A stretch of 37,872 bases of DNA from SVTX01 sp964629615 (GCA_964629615.1 CAZVUD010000014.1:1-37872); one strand, 5' to 3'; counted from the first letter of the stretch, positions 24,128-33,264 are shown. The notes: generated from the letters alone by a model not told the origin. A program made the numbers and translations.

Positions 24128-24424
24128 ATGGAAGAATGCATGTGCCAGAAGAAAAAGGTAAGATCTGCCGATGACAGAAAAAAGCTTATAAATCGGCTCT
24201 CAAGGATAGAGGGTCAGGTAAGAGGGCTTGAAAATATGATCGAGGCGGATGCTTATTGCATAGATATTTTAAATCAGGCGTCGGCGGTGTCGAATGCACT
24301 TGATGCATTCAAGCGTGCGCTTCTTGAGGATCACATACGCGGATGCGTCAGTGAGGGGATCAGAAGAGGCGAGGACGAATATATCGACGAGCTTTTAAAG
24401 ACCATCTCAAGGATGATAGGATGA
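24128..24424 (+). CDS. csoR: CsoR-family copper-sensing repressor
   Basis: 98 aa, all-helical. It has the Cu(I) ligands C44, H69 and C73 (DAYCIDIL, EDHIRGC), the CsoR pattern rather than the formaldehyde or persulfide variants. The N-terminal RLSRIEGQVRGLENMI helix carries the conserved basic DNA-binding face. Cu(I) binding releases it from the operator in its own promoter. A GGGGGA ribosome site precedes the ATG. copA follows 14 nt later, so the repressor is autoregulated with its target. MCQ near the start gives extra, non-conserved Cys residues. Confidence 0.95.
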   Translation: MEECMCQKKKVRSADDRKKLINRLSRIEGQVRGLENMIEADAYCIDILNQASAVSNALDAFKRALLEDHIRGCVSEGIRRGEDEYIDELLKTISRMIG

Positions 24425-24438
24425 TATGGGGGTAGGAT

Positions 24439-26949
24439 TTGAAAAAATTTGATATTACGGGCATGAGCTGTGCGGCATGCTCATCAAAGGTACAAAAAAC
24501 AGTATCAGCTCTTGACGGAGTTGAGGAGTGCGCGGTCAATCTGCTTACAAATTCCATGACAGTTACGGGAGATGTTGATGACAAGACTGTTATAGAGGCT
24601 GTGAAGAAGGCAGGGTACGGCGCGAAGGCTTCGGGCGCTGACAGGAATGCTAAAAGCGATATTAATGACAATACGGGAGTTGGACGCGTTATTGCGCGCC
24701 TTATCTCCTCTGCGGTGGTGCTCATTGTGCTTATGTATATCGCCATGGGACATATGCTCGGGCTTCCGCTTCCGACTGCTTTGCGGGAAAATTATCTTGC
24801 AAACGCGATATTGCAGATGCTTCTGTCGGCTGTTGTGCTGGTCATAAATCAGAAGTTTTTTATAAACGGAGCTCGCGGCATCATATCGCTTGCCCCGAAT
24901 ATGGATACGCTCGTATCTCTCGGCTCGGGTGCATCGTTTATATACAGCGTGTGTGTCGTATTTAAAATGACCGATCATGTGGTTCGGGGTGACGCTTCGG
25001 GTGCTGAATCCTGCCTACACAGTCTTTATTTTGAGTCTGCGGCAATGATACTTGTGCTCATAACGGTGGGAAAGCTCTTAGAGGAGATAGCTAAGGGCAA
25101 GACCACAAGTGCGATAAAGGGCCTTATGGATCTTGCACCCAAGACTGCACGCAGGATAGATGCGGACGGAAACGAGCATTTGGTAGACTCGGATAAGATA
25201 GAGGTCGGGGATATCATTGCTCTTTATGCGGGAGAGAGCGTCGTTGCAGACGGAAGAGTCATTATGGGCGAATGCTCTGTTGATGAGGCTATGCTTACAG
25301 GTGAGAGTCTGCCGCAGGACAAGGGTGTGGGAGATGCCGTATACGGCGGAACAATAAATAAGAGCGGATATGTCAGATTTAAGGTGGAAAAAGCACATGA
25401 GGATACGACTCTTTATGAGATAATCAGGATGGTCAGCGATGCCGCCGCAACAAAAGCGCCGATAGCCAAGATCGCGGACAAGGTGGCAGGATTTTTCGTG
25501 CCGCTGATACTCGGAATTGCCCTTGTGTGCGGTATAGTATGGTATGCGTCGGGCGCAGGGATCGGAGTTGCATTGACGCATGCGATATCCGTGCTTGTGA
25601 TAAGCTGTCCTTGCTCGCTCGGACTCGCAACACCTGTGGCGATAATGGTCGGAAGCGGTGTGGGCGCTAAGCGCGGAATACTGTATAAGACCGCGGCTTC
25701 ACTTGAGGCTACGGGCAGAGCCGATGTGGTAATTCTTGATAAGACGGGTACCGTAACGCGCGGAAAGCCCGAGGTCACGGATATAATAGCCGTAAGCGGC
25801 AATAAGGATGAGCTTATAGAGATCGCATATGCCATTGAGAGCAAGAGTGAGCATCCACTTGCTTGCGCCATTGCCGAATATGCAAGGGAGAAGGGTATTA
25901 TTTGCCGTGATACCGAGGAGTTTAAGACGCTCTCGGGAAGCGGTGTTACCTGCAAGCTTGATGGTGAGAGCATTGCATGCGGAAAGCTTGAGTTTATATC
26001 GGAATATGCTTTGATAAGCGATGAGATAAGGAATATTGCAGAAGAGCTCTCTTGTAAGGGCAAGACCTGCGTATTTATTTCAAGGGGAGCTTCTGTCATA
26101 GGCATGATCGCCCTTGCCGATGCACTTAAGAGCGACAGTATCGAGGCTGTAAGAGAGCTTTCGGATATGGGTATATATACCGTCATGCTCACGGGCGATA
26201 ACGAAAGGACAGCTAAGGCAGTCGGAGATGCATGCGGAGTTGATGAGGTCATAGCAAACGTTCTGCCAAGCGAAAAGCAGGCGGTGGTTGAGAGATATAA
26301 GCGATCGGGCAAGGTAATAATGGTGGGTGACGGCATAAATGACGCGCCTGCCCTGACGGCTGCGGATATAGGCATGGCGATAGGCGCAGGCAGTGATATA
26401 GCTGTCAGCGCCGCAGATGTCGTGCTCATTCGTGACGGACTCTCGTGCGTGCCGACGGCAATAAAGCTCAGCCGTGCCACGCTTGTAAATATAAGAGAAA
26501 ATCTGTTCTGGGCATTTTTCTACAATATGATAGGAGTGCCGCTTGCCGCAGGCGTTTTTGTAAACATAAACGGCTGGTCGATAAGTCCTATGTTTGGTGC
26601 TATGGCGATGAGCTTGTCAAGCTTTTGTGTGGTCATGAATGCATTGCGTTTGAATCTCGCAAAGCCCGAAAGACATGTTAAGCTTAAGAAAAAGAAAAAG
26701 CAGATGCTTTTTTCGGATATAAAAAATGAAAAGGAGAAAACAATGATGGAGATAACTCTTAAAATTGAAGGAATGATGTGCCCCCACTGCGAGGCAAGGG
26801 TAAAGGAGAGCCTTGAAAAGAATGAAAAGGTCATCTCGGCTACCGTTAGCCATCAAAGCAGAACTGCATGCGTGCAGACAAAGGACGGCTGCACCTACGA
26901 TGAGCTTGCAGAGATAGTTGAAAATGCGGGATATAAGGTAATTAAATAA
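24439..26949 (+). CDS. copA: Copper-exporting P1B-type ATPase with metal-binding domains at both ends
   Basis: 836 aa. N-terminal HMA domain with GMSCAAC (8-14), a membrane region from about 83, actuator TGES (287-290), the membrane CPC motif (390-392) that defines Cu(I) transport, phosphorylation site DKTGT (434-438), SEHPLA, and the hinge GDGINDAPA. After the last helices come a Lys-rich linker (about 690-768 region) and a second HMA domain (769-836) with MCPHC (780-784). Export of Cu(I) out of the cytosol is firm from the motifs. It starts at TTG 24439 behind a GGGGG ribosome site; no nearby ATG would keep the first HMA domain. The C-terminal domain has its own ribosome site and may also be made separately. 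Confidence 0.96.
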   Translation: MKKFDITGMSCAACSSKVQKTVSALDGVEECAVNLLTNSMTVTGDVDDKTVIEAVKKAGYGAKASGADRNAKSDINDNTGVGRVIARLISSAVVLIVLMYIAMGHMLGLPLPTALRENYLANAILQMLLSAVVLVINQKFFINGARGIISLAPNMDTLVSLGSGASFIYSVCVVFKMTDHVVRGDASGAESCLHSLYFESAAMILVLITVGKLLEEIAKGKTTSAIKGLMDLAPKTARRIDADGNEHLVDSDKIEVGDIIALYAGESVVADGRVIMGECSVDEAMLTGESLPQDKGVGDAVYGGTINKSGYVRFKVEKAHEDTTLYEIIRMVSDAAATKAPIAKIADKVAGFFVPLILGIALVCGIVWYASGAGIGVALTHAISVLVISCPCSLGLATPVAIMVGSGVGAKRGILYKTAASLEATGRADVVILDKTGTVTRGKPEVTDIIAVSGNKDELIEIAYAIESKSEHPLACAIAEYAREKGIICRDTEEFKTLSGSGVTCKLDGESIACGKLEFISEYALISDEIRNIAEELSCKGKTCVFISRGASVIGMIALADALKSDSIEAVRELSDMGIYTVMLTGDNERTAKAVGDACGVDEVIANVLPSEKQAVVERYKRSGKVIMVGDGINDAPALTAADIGMAIGAGSDIAVSAADVVLIRDGLSCVPTAIKLSRATLVNIRENLFWAFFYNMIGVPLAAGVFVNINGWSISPMFGAMAMSLSSFCVVMNALRLNLAKPERHVKLKKKKKQMLFSDIKNEKEKTMMEITLKIEGMMCPHCEARVKESLEKNEKVISATVSHQSRTACVQTKDGCTYDELAEIVENAGYKVIK
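26743..26949 (+). CDS. Possible internally initiated CopZ copper chaperone (C-terminal HMA domain of CopA)
   Basis: In frame within copA, AAGGAG (26731-26736) stands 6 nt before ATG 26743. Translation from there would give a 68-aa protein, the normal length of stand-alone CopZ chaperones, with the Cu-binding MCPHC motif and a complete HMA fold ending AGYKVIK. It would hand Cu(I) to CopA. That it is translated is inference: the site could be chance, since the Lys/Glu-rich linker codons (AAA, AAG, GAG) are purine rich. Confidence 0.5.
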   Translation: MMEITLKIEGMMCPHCEARVKESLEKNEKVISATVSHQSRTACVQTKDGCTYDELAEIVENAGYKVIK

Positions 26950-26954
26950 CAGAT

Positions 26955-26985
26955 TTGTGCGGTAATATGTTATATTGCCGCACAA
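26955..26985 (+). terminator. Hairpin after copA
   Basis: TTGTGCGG/CCGCACAA with the inner AATAT/ATATT and one wobble pair, about 14 bp, 5 nt after the copA stop. The following bases are A-rich rather than T-rich, so termination is possible but not canonical. Confidence 0.5.
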
Positions 26986-27000
26986 AAAATTTAAAATCAG

Positions 27001-27029
27001 TTGACAAGTGGTGACAAAAATGATATAAT
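27001..27029 (+). promoter_or_regulatory. Promoter of the WG-repeat protein
   Basis: TTGACA (27001-27006), 17-bp spacer, TATAAT (27024-27029), with extended -10 TG. Fully consensus; strong expression is likely. Confidence 0.9.
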
Positions 27030-27059
27030 GTGTGTAGATCTATAAATAGGAGGTTTACT

Positions 27060-28532
27060 ATGGATAACAAGGAATATGTACCGGATACTCACAGATCATC
27101 CGGTAATAAAAGAAACGGCATCAAGTTTATAATCCTCGGTATCGTTGCTATCGCTTTGGTTATAGTAGTTGCTCTTTTGCTTAACAAGTTCATGTCAAAG
27201 AGTGATGAAGAGCCTACCAACCTTTTCTATAAGAACCTTGTTTGCGTTTATGACGCTGACAAAGAGCAGTGGGGATACGCAAATAAGAAGGGCGATATGA
27301 TAATAAGGGCTAAATATGAGGAAGCCTATAATTTTGCGGATTGCGGTCTTGCTCTTGTAGCCGAGGACAGCGATGAGGGTGTTAAATACGGATTCATCGA
27401 CACAAAGGGAAAGACAGTCATCAACCTTAAATATGACGCGGCTTCAAGCTTTAATGAGTACGGCATTGCAGTAGTCGTTAAGGAAGATATGTACGGTATC
27501 ATCAACAGCGACGGCGAGGAGATAATCAAGCCGAATAAATATGTGTACATAGGCGAATTTAATGATTTCGGCACAGCACCTTATTGCGAGGAGAGCGACG
27601 AGAACGGCAAGCTTTGGGGCTTTATCGACAGCAACGGCAAGATAACCGTAAAGGCTAAGTTTGAAGAGGTAAAGAACTTCAGCGATAACGGATTTGCAGT
27701 TGCAAAGAACGAAAATGACGAATGGGGAACCATCAATAAGAAGGGCGAATGGATAATACAGCCTAAATTTGATACCGCAACTGAGTTTGACAGTCACAAC
27801 CGTTGTATCGTTTCCATTGACGGAGCTTACGGAGTTGTTGACAACAAGGGCAATTACATAGTAAAGCCCAAGTACGAAGCTATTTCCGCATTTTCAGAGG
27901 ATGAAGGACTTGCCTTCTTTAAGAATGAGGATGATGAATGGGGCGTTATGAATACGAACGGCAAGATAATCCTTGAGCCTACGTATGATGAGTTCGTTAC
28001 GCTCTTTAAGGACGGCATTGCAATAGTTAAGGACGGAAACGACTATTACATGATAAACAAGAGCGGTAAGGAGATAGGTGAGTTCGACAAGTGCGGACCT
28101 GCGGCATTTACCTTTGCTGACAACGGGCTTATTCCCGTGATCGAGATAAAGAAGAATGCTACCAGCTTAAAGTACGGATATGCAAACAAGAAGGGCGATG
28201 TCGTTATAGACTTTGACTATGCAGAGGCAAGCGCTTTTGCAAATTGCGGTCTGGCTTGTGTTTCAGACGGTAAGGATTACGGCTATATCAATAAGAACGG
28301 TGAGTTCGTGATACAGCCCGATTACGACGAGGCAACAGATTTCTTTGATGACGGATATGCTGTTGTATACAGAGTTGAGGATGGCGAAACAGAGGCTATC
28401 ATCATTAACAAGAAGGGTGATGAGATCGCTAAGTTTGATAATGTAAATACCAGCTTTGATACAAAGGTACATGGCGTTAAAGGCAGCCTCAGTGATATCG
28501 TAGGCGATATCATCGACGATATATTCAATTGA
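27060..28532 (+). CDS. Membrane-anchored WG-repeat protein
   Basis: 490 aa. ATG 27060 has AGGAGG 6 nt upstream. A short cytoplasmic N-terminus and one helix (about 21-41, FIILGIVAIALVIVVALLL) are followed by about nine WG/YG repeats of roughly 45 aa that run to the end. Each reads like WGYxNKKGDxII-x-KYDEAxxFxDxGLAVV; clear Trp-Gly or Tyr-Gly heads occur at about 67, 113, 150, 191, 229, 266, 303, 375 and 410. Such repeats form beta-rich extracellular solenoids of unknown ligand, common in Firmicutes and Bacteroidetes. It is monocistronic and strongly transcribed. Confidence 0.88.
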   Translation: MDNKEYVPDTHRSSGNKRNGIKFIILGIVAIALVIVVALLLNKFMSKSDEEPTNLFYKNLVCVYDADKEQWGYANKKGDMIIRAKYEEAYNFADCGLALVAEDSDEGVKYGFIDTKGKTVINLKYDAASSFNEYGIAVVVKEDMYGIINSDGEEIIKPNKYVYIGEFNDFGTAPYCEESDENGKLWGFIDSNGKITVKAKFEEVKNFSDNGFAVAKNENDEWGTINKKGEWIIQPKFDTATEFDSHNRCIVSIDGAYGVVDNKGNYIVKPKYEAISAFSEDEGLAFFKNEDDEWGVMNTNGKIILEPTYDEFVTLFKDGIAIVKDGNDYYMINKSGKEIGEFDKCGPAAFTFADNGLIPVIEIKKNATSLKYGYANKKGDVVIDFDYAEASAFANCGLACVSDGKDYGYINKNGEFVIQPDYDEATDFFDDGYAVVYRVEDGETEAIIINKKGDEIAKFDNVNTSFDTKVHGVKGSLSDIVGDIIDDIFN

Positions 28533-28554
28533 TAAATATCGGATAATATAATGA

Positions 28555-28592
28555 TCAGCCCCTGTCCAAGTGACAGGGGCTGATTATTATTT
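28555..28592 (+). terminator. Bidirectional terminator after the WG-repeat gene
   Basis: TCAGCCCCTGTC pairs perfectly with GACAGGGGCTGA across a 5-nt loop, then TTATTATTT. It also ends the convergent gene at 28603. Confidence 0.9.
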
Positions 28593-28602
28593 CAATGTTA
28601 TA

Positions 28603-29385
28603 TTACTGGTCTGCGGCTTCTGCGCACTTTACCGCGTGCTTTGAAGTGCGCTTTTTTACTATGGCATTTACAAGATAGTATGAGCAGTACACAAGGAAGC
28701 ATGTTCCGAATATACTGAAAAATACTGCAAATGGCATGTATGCGTCAGGAAGGAACGGGAATATGCTCCTGTTTAAGAACAGCCAATTAGGCTCATTGGG
28801 ATATACCGTGTTACCAAAGGTAGCCCACAGCATGATCAATACGATCGCGCATGCTTCCATCCATATCTTCTTGAAGCTGAGCTTTACTTCTCCAAGCGCA
28901 AGGTTTAAGAATCCCCAGCAGAACAAAAATCCGTGGTACATAAACGTTTGGAAAATGATATAGGAGAAGGGAGGCTGACCGCCGAGAGCAGATCCCGGAT
29001 AGCACATCCACATAAGCGATGATGTTACTGCAAGCGAAACTATCACATGCTTTATGGGCTTGAATTTTTCATTGAACTGTGCAAAGGGAACGAAAACTCC
29101 CGTGAGCGTGCATATATGAAAGGGAAGCTTATCTATTCCGATAACGCCGTAGCTGTCGGAAAGCGGCATTATAAAGAAGTCTGCTATGTAAAATCCTATG
29201 GTGAGATAAGCAAACAAGCGCATAGCCTTTTCTTTGGCTTTTTGAGAACGCTTTGAGAGTATCATGGCAAGGATTATGCTTCCTTCTATTATGATTATGA
29301 GATACATAAAATGCCATATGCTGAAAAGCTCTATATGTCTGTCTGAGTTCTTTTCGCTAAACAGCATTGCAACGAATTCTTTCAT
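28603..29385 (-). CDS. YwaF-like (TMEM164-type) integral membrane protein
   Basis: 260 aa with about seven helices. The LPFHICTLTG motif near residue 87 matches the LPxHxC pattern of the YwaF family; the N-terminus (RHIELFSIWHFMYL) and the conserved FNTVYP-like GNTVYPNEPNW segment agree. The function of YwaF is not established. GGAGG lies 5 nt before the ATG. It has its own promoter at 29476-29448 and a 5'-leader hairpin (29411-29430, GGTGG/CCACC). It lies downstream of, and on the same strand as, the ABC-2 operon, with no terminator visible between. Confidence 0.68.
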   Translation of the reverse strand: MKEFVAMLFSEKNSDRHIELFSIWHFMYLIIIIEGSIILAMILSKRSQKAKEKAMRLFAYLTIGFYIADFFIMPLSDSYGVIGIDKLPFHICTLTGVFVPFAQFNEKFKPIKHVIVSLAVTSSLMWMCYPGSALGGQPPFSYIIFQTFMYHGFLFCWGFLNLALGEVKLSFKKIWMEACAIVLIMLWATFGNTVYPNEPNWLFLNRSIFPFLPDAYMPFAVFFSIFGTCFLVYCSYYLVNAIVKKRTSKHAVKCAEAADQ

Positions 29386-29447
29386 GTGTGCCTCCGCGGC
29401 TGAAGATTTGAAGGTGGCAATGCCACCTTTATTTATGTCGCGTTATC

Positions 29448-29476
29448 ATTCTAACACAAATCATGACAGACTTCAA
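29448..29476 (-). promoter_or_regulatory. Promoter of the YwaF-like gene
   Basis: On the minus strand TTGAAG (29476-29471), 17-bp spacer, TAGAAT (29453-29448). Confidence 0.6.
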
Positions 29477-29519
29477 TATTTACTCTATATATTTAAGAAT
29501 TTTTAAGAAGTTGAGAATA

Positions 29520-31328
29520 TCAGAGTGGGAGATCCTTCTTTGTAAATCTGAGCGATCCTGCAATATAGCCGACAATGCCGCATACTGCGAGTATCACGAA
29601 TTTAATGATAAATGCACTTGTTCCGTCGATTATGGATATAACATCGAACAGGCTGATTATGGTCGCATAATTGAAGTTGTTGAGCGCATCAAGACGCACA
29701 ACCGAGGGTATTACAGGGCTTCCGAACAGACCGAGCATTGCGGCAACCAGCGCAAATATCGAAAGTCCGCCTCCGATAGCCATGGAGCGCTTACTGCGGT
29801 CGAATATGCATGAGGTGAAGAAGCACAGTCCTGACAGAGCAAACAGTACAAGGAATGCACCTACGTTGAGCAATATAAGATTTGCGTATGTAAGCTCTAT
29901 CTCTTCGGAAATAAGGGACAGACATATGCATCCCGTTACTGTAGTAAGCGAGAACATGGCAAAAAGGGAACCTATAAGATATATAGCTTGTGTGAATACG
30001 ACAGTGCTTCTCTTTGTGGATGTTGAGAGCACGTATGCCATAGATCCGCTGTCTACCTGACCTGAGATGAGGTTGTTTGATGACATGATCATGTATATTA
30101 TGGGAAGGAGCAGACCTGCGAGCTTGTAGAAGATAGAGCCTACGATAAGGCTGTAAAGATCCGCCTTGCCTATCTCTTCAAGGGCATCTGATACCTCTTG
30201 CGGGAGAGTGGACAGAAAGCTCTGCGATATGTCCTGCGCAAGGGATGCTTTCTTTTCGTTTACGGTAGACATATATTCGTCTGTATCCTTAAATTCACCT
30301 GCATCGTTGCGCTCGTCTATAAGGTCAAGCTCGTAATCCAGCCTGCCTATATATGTTACGGAGGATGTCCTTGCCATATGTTTTACAGAGTCATATGTGT
30401 AGCCGAAGGAATTGTACTTTTCCTTTGTGACACCGTAGCTTGAGAGTGCCTCTATAAGCGTGTCTGTTGCGGCATCGGTTGTCATATTTCCTGCAAGGAA
30501 TACAGATGTACATTCCGATGCGCGCTCGTGGATGTATTGTTTGCGCTCGGATGATATCAGATACTCGTCTATATCCCCTGTGCTTATATGGGATATAAGT
30601 GACATTATATCGTAGTCGGAGGGGATGGCTTCACCGTTATCGGTATAAAAATCATTGAACATGCCGTTGGGATTGATGGCATACATAACACTTCCGAGCA
30701 TCTCGTTTTCTTCGTTTGAGTCGGCGCTGTATCCTTTTTCTCTTGCCTTACTCTTTATATTTTCCTGCAATTCTGTGCATGCATCGCTGTATGCTGCCGT
30801 GATGGCTTTTTCCTGTGTGGCAACCGATGCTTCATTCCACTTATTCATGTCTTCCATGTATTTTTCGGCCGAATCGTAGTTTTCTACTGCAGGCATCTCG
30901 GATAACCACTTATCTACACTTTCGCTGTATGCCTTGCCTGATGCAGTGGTCATCTCGGGACGAGCGTCCTTCCATGAACTGACAGCGGCGGCATACAGGG
31001 CTTGGTCAGAAAAATCCGATGCCTTGGGCATGCTTGCAAAATATATAAGATAGGTGAGATCATCCTTTGCGTTTGCGGAAAACAGAGAGTCAAAGCTTGA
31101 AAGACCCTCATCTGCGTCGCTGTAGTATGAAAGCGCGCGCTTTTGCAATTGCGCATCTATCTCTTTTGTTATGATGGTGTCCTGAATGGAATTTTTCACA
31201 CCGCCGATATTGCCGTTGCCCGATATCATCATAACGCATGCGAGCATAAAGCAGACAGCGGCGGTAATTATACCCCACATGGTTCCGTTGGCCTTGCAGG
31301 ATTGCTTAAATAAAGCTTTACTGAACAT
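29520..31328 (-). CDS. ABC-2 type permease with large extracytoplasmic domain
   Basis: 602 aa. Helix 1 is at about 18-36, followed by an extracytoplasmic, Ser/Glu/Lys-rich helical domain of about 340 residues (40-385), then six or so helices in 390-595. The IYMIMSSNNLISGQVDSGSMAYVLSTSTKRSTVV segment is the typical ABC-2 region around the coupling helix. The single permease follows two ATPase genes (11-nt gap), so the exporter may use a heterodimer of ATPases with this permease. The substrate is unknown. It is under the divergently coded TetR regulator, by position. Confidence 0.85.
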   Translation of the reverse strand: MFSKALFKQSCKANGTMWGIITAAVCFMLACVMMISGNGNIGGVKNSIQDTIITKEIDAQLQKRALSYYSDADEGLSSFDSLFSANAKDDLTYLIYFASMPKASDFSDQALYAAAVSSWKDARPEMTTASGKAYSESVDKWLSEMPAVENYDSAEKYMEDMNKWNEASVATQEKAITAAYSDACTELQENIKSKAREKGYSADSNEENEMLGSVMYAINPNGMFNDFYTDNGEAIPSDYDIMSLISHISTGDIDEYLISSERKQYIHERASECTSVFLAGNMTTDAATDTLIEALSSYGVTKEKYNSFGYTYDSVKHMARTSSVTYIGRLDYELDLIDERNDAGEFKDTDEYMSTVNEKKASLAQDISQSFLSTLPQEVSDALEEIGKADLYSLIVGSIFYKLAGLLLPIIYMIMSSNNLISGQVDSGSMAYVLSTSTKRSTVVFTQAIYLIGSLFAMFSLTTVTGCICLSLISEEIELTYANLILLNVGAFLVLFALSGLCFFTSCIFDRSKRSMAIGGGLSIFALVAAMLGLFGSPVIPSVVRLDALNNFNYATIISLFDVISIIDGTSAFIIKFVILAVCGIVGYIAGSLRFTKKDLPL

Positions 31329-31339
31329 ATTTTAACCTT

Positions 31340-32242
31340 TTATCCTTTCTTTTGACCTTCAAAAAGTATGTTTTTGAAGTGCATTTCTATTGTGTAGGGA
31401 AGCTCTGAGATAAATCTTACGTTGTAGTTTTTGAGTACCCTTAAGAGCGCGGCGGTCTTGCTTGCGTCAATGCGTATGGAGACCTGATCATATTGCTCCT
31501 GCACGCGTATCTTTTCAAAGGGCTCTTTTAAAAACCTCATATAATCATCTCTTGTGCAAAATTCTATCTTGAAATCCTTGATGGGTCTGTTGCGTATCTT
31601 CTCCATATCACACACATCAACGATAGAACCGTTATTTATGAGCGCGACTCTGTCACATGTCTTTTCCAATTCGTCAAAGCTGTGGCTGCTCATAAACACT
31701 GTCTTGCCTCTCTTGTGCTCCTCCTTGATTATGTCAAGAAATGTTGCGCGCATAAGAGGGTCGAGTCCCGTGGTGGGCTCGTCGAGTATTATGATTGGTG
31801 AATCATTCATCAGCGCGGCAACAAGAGCTGTCTTTTGCTTCATTCCTTTGCTCATACGCTTAAGATTTGCTCTCGGATCGAGCTGGAGCCTCTCTATAAG
31901 CTCGTTTGCGTATGACATGTCGTGAAGCCCCAAGAATTCAGCCTGACATTTGAGAAAATCCGTTCCTGTTTTCAGGTCGGGAAATGCGATCTCCCCGGGA
32001 ACATAGCCGATATTTTTTACGATCTCGCTGGAGTGTTCCCACGATGACGCGCCGTTTACGGTAACATTTCCCGATGTGGGCTTTAAAAAGCCCATAATGT
32101 GTCTTATGGTGGTGGTCTTTCCGCTTCCGTTAGTTCCTACATAACCCACCATCTCGCCCTCGGCTATGGCAAGGTCAAGATCAAATACACCGCGTCCGCC
32201 ACCGTAGTCTTTGGTCAAGCGGTTTATTTCTATTACATTCAT
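31340..32242 (-). CDS. ABC transporter ATPase, second of a pair
   Basis: 300 aa. Walker A GTNGSGKT (36-43), VGYVPGEIAFP near 95, signature MSKGM (about 150), Walker B IIILDEP (with catalytic Glu), SSHSFDELE with switch His, and a C-terminal extension as in the paired gene. Its start overlaps the preceding ATPase stop by 4 nt (ATGA), so both are made in step. It shares VGYxPGEIAxP and KDYGxGRG motifs with the first ATPase, suggesting an old duplication. Confidence 0.92.
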   Translation of the reverse strand: MNVIEINRLTKDYGGGRGVFDLDLAIAEGEMVGYVGTNGSGKTTTIRHIMGFLKPTSGNVTVNGASSWEHSSEIVKNIGYVPGEIAFPDLKTGTDFLKCQAEFLGLHDMSYANELIERLQLDPRANLKRMSKGMKQKTALVAALMNDSPIIILDEPTTGLDPLMRATFLDIIKEEHKRGKTVFMSSHSFDELEKTCDRVALINNGSIVDVCDMEKIRNRPIKDFKIEFCTRDDYMRFLKEPFEKIRVQEQYDQVSIRIDASKTAALLRVLKNYNVRFISELPYTIEMHFKNILFEGQKKG

Positions 32243-33204
32243 TTTAATGCACCTCCGAAGTCTTTATCCTCCTTGTAGAATTTCATAAAGTAGTCCTCAA
32301 GGCTCTCGCGACGGTTACTGAATGACCGTACATCAAGCGCGGATAAGAGCGCTATGAGCTCGTTCAGATCCCTGTCCTCAATTGAGATATATACGGAATC
32401 TTTATTTTCTTCATTTAAAGTATAGGACGCTATGCGTGAACACTTGTCCTTGAATTCATTCTTTGCCGATATGCTGTTGAAGGCGACGGTGTAGTATTTG
32501 AGAGAGGCGTGCTTTAAGTCGTTTGCAATAAATTCCGAAACTATGTGCCCGTCCTTTATGATAGCTATGCGGTCGCATGTGGAGTCTATCTCGGAAAATA
32601 TGTGGCTGGAGAGTAGTATAGTCTTTCCTCTTTCCTTTTCCTTGTGAATGAACTGTATAAAATTTTCCTGCATCACAGGGTCAAGTCCGCTTGTAGGTTC
32701 GTCAAGGATGAGCACCTCGGGGTCTGACATAAATGCCGTTACCACCGCAAGCTTGCGCTTAACGCCAAGACTCATGCGCTTTGTTTCACCCATGAGCGTG
32801 TTATTGTCAAGCTCAAACAGATCAAGCATGTCGGACAGCCTTGATGAGTTGTGTATTCCTTGCATGTTCTGCATCATGCGGATAAACTCAAGTCCCGTAA
32901 GTCCCGCGGGAAGGGCTATCTCACCCGGGATGTACCCCACGTGATCAAGTATCTTGTCGTAATTCTTGAATGTATCCTGTCCGAGTATCCTCGAATTGCC
33001 GCTGTCGGGCTTTGAAAATCCCATCAGATGCCTGATAGTTGTGGACTTTCCTGCGCCGTTTGGTCCTAAAAAGCCGAATACCTCACCCTTTTTGACGTGA
33101 ATGCTCACATCAAATATACCGCGTCCGTATCCGTAATCCTTCGTAAGATGCGAGGTCTCTATGATGCGGTCGGCACTGCTTTGGGCGACGCTTTTGTTTG
33201 CCAT
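32239..33204 (-). CDS. ABC transporter ATPase, first of a pair
   Basis: 321 aa. Walker A GPNGAGKS (47-54), signature MSLGV (144-148), Walker B VLILDEP (164-170), SSHIFSEID with switch His, and a C-terminal domain (about 240-321). Starts with a GGAG site about 10 nt upstream. It is the first gene of the three-gene exporter, divergent from tetR with overlapping promoters. Both ATPases keep every catalytic residue, so this pair is not an active/degenerate heterodimer like the later exporter. Confidence 0.92.
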   Translation of the reverse strand: MANKSVAQSSADRIIETSHLTKDYGYGRGIFDVSIHVKKGEVFGFLGPNGAGKSTTIRHLMGFSKPDSGNSRILGQDTFKNYDKILDHVGYIPGEIALPAGLTGLEFIRMMQNMQGIHNSSRLSDMLDLFELDNNTLMGETKRMSLGVKRKLAVVTAFMSDPEVLILDEPTSGLDPVMQENFIQFIHKEKERGKTILLSSHIFSEIDSTCDRIAIIKDGHIVSEFIANDLKHASLKYYTVAFNSISAKNEFKDKCSRIASYTLNEENKDSVYISIEDRDLNELIALLSALDVRSFSNRRESLEDYFMKFYKEDKDFGGALK

Positions 33205-33235
33205 ATGTTTTTTCTCCTTTCTTTTTTAAACACTG

Positions 33236-33264
33236 TTGACATTTTGACTGTGTTATAGTATAAT
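33236..33264 (+). promoter_or_regulatory. tetR promoter
   Basis: TTGACA (33236-33241), 17-bp spacer, TATAAT (33259-33264). Confidence 0.82.

Noticed and set aside
25413..26480. A 355-codon open frame antisense to copA, rich in Ser and Ala
   Set aside because: It mirrors the copA reading frame, has no ribosome site and no recognisable domain; codon structure on the plus strand clearly belongs to CopA.
29411..29430. GGTGG/CCACC hairpin before the YwaF-like gene as a terminator of the ABC-2 operon
   Set aside because: On the minus strand it is followed by CAAATC, not T's, and lies downstream of that gene's own promoter, so it is a leader hairpin.
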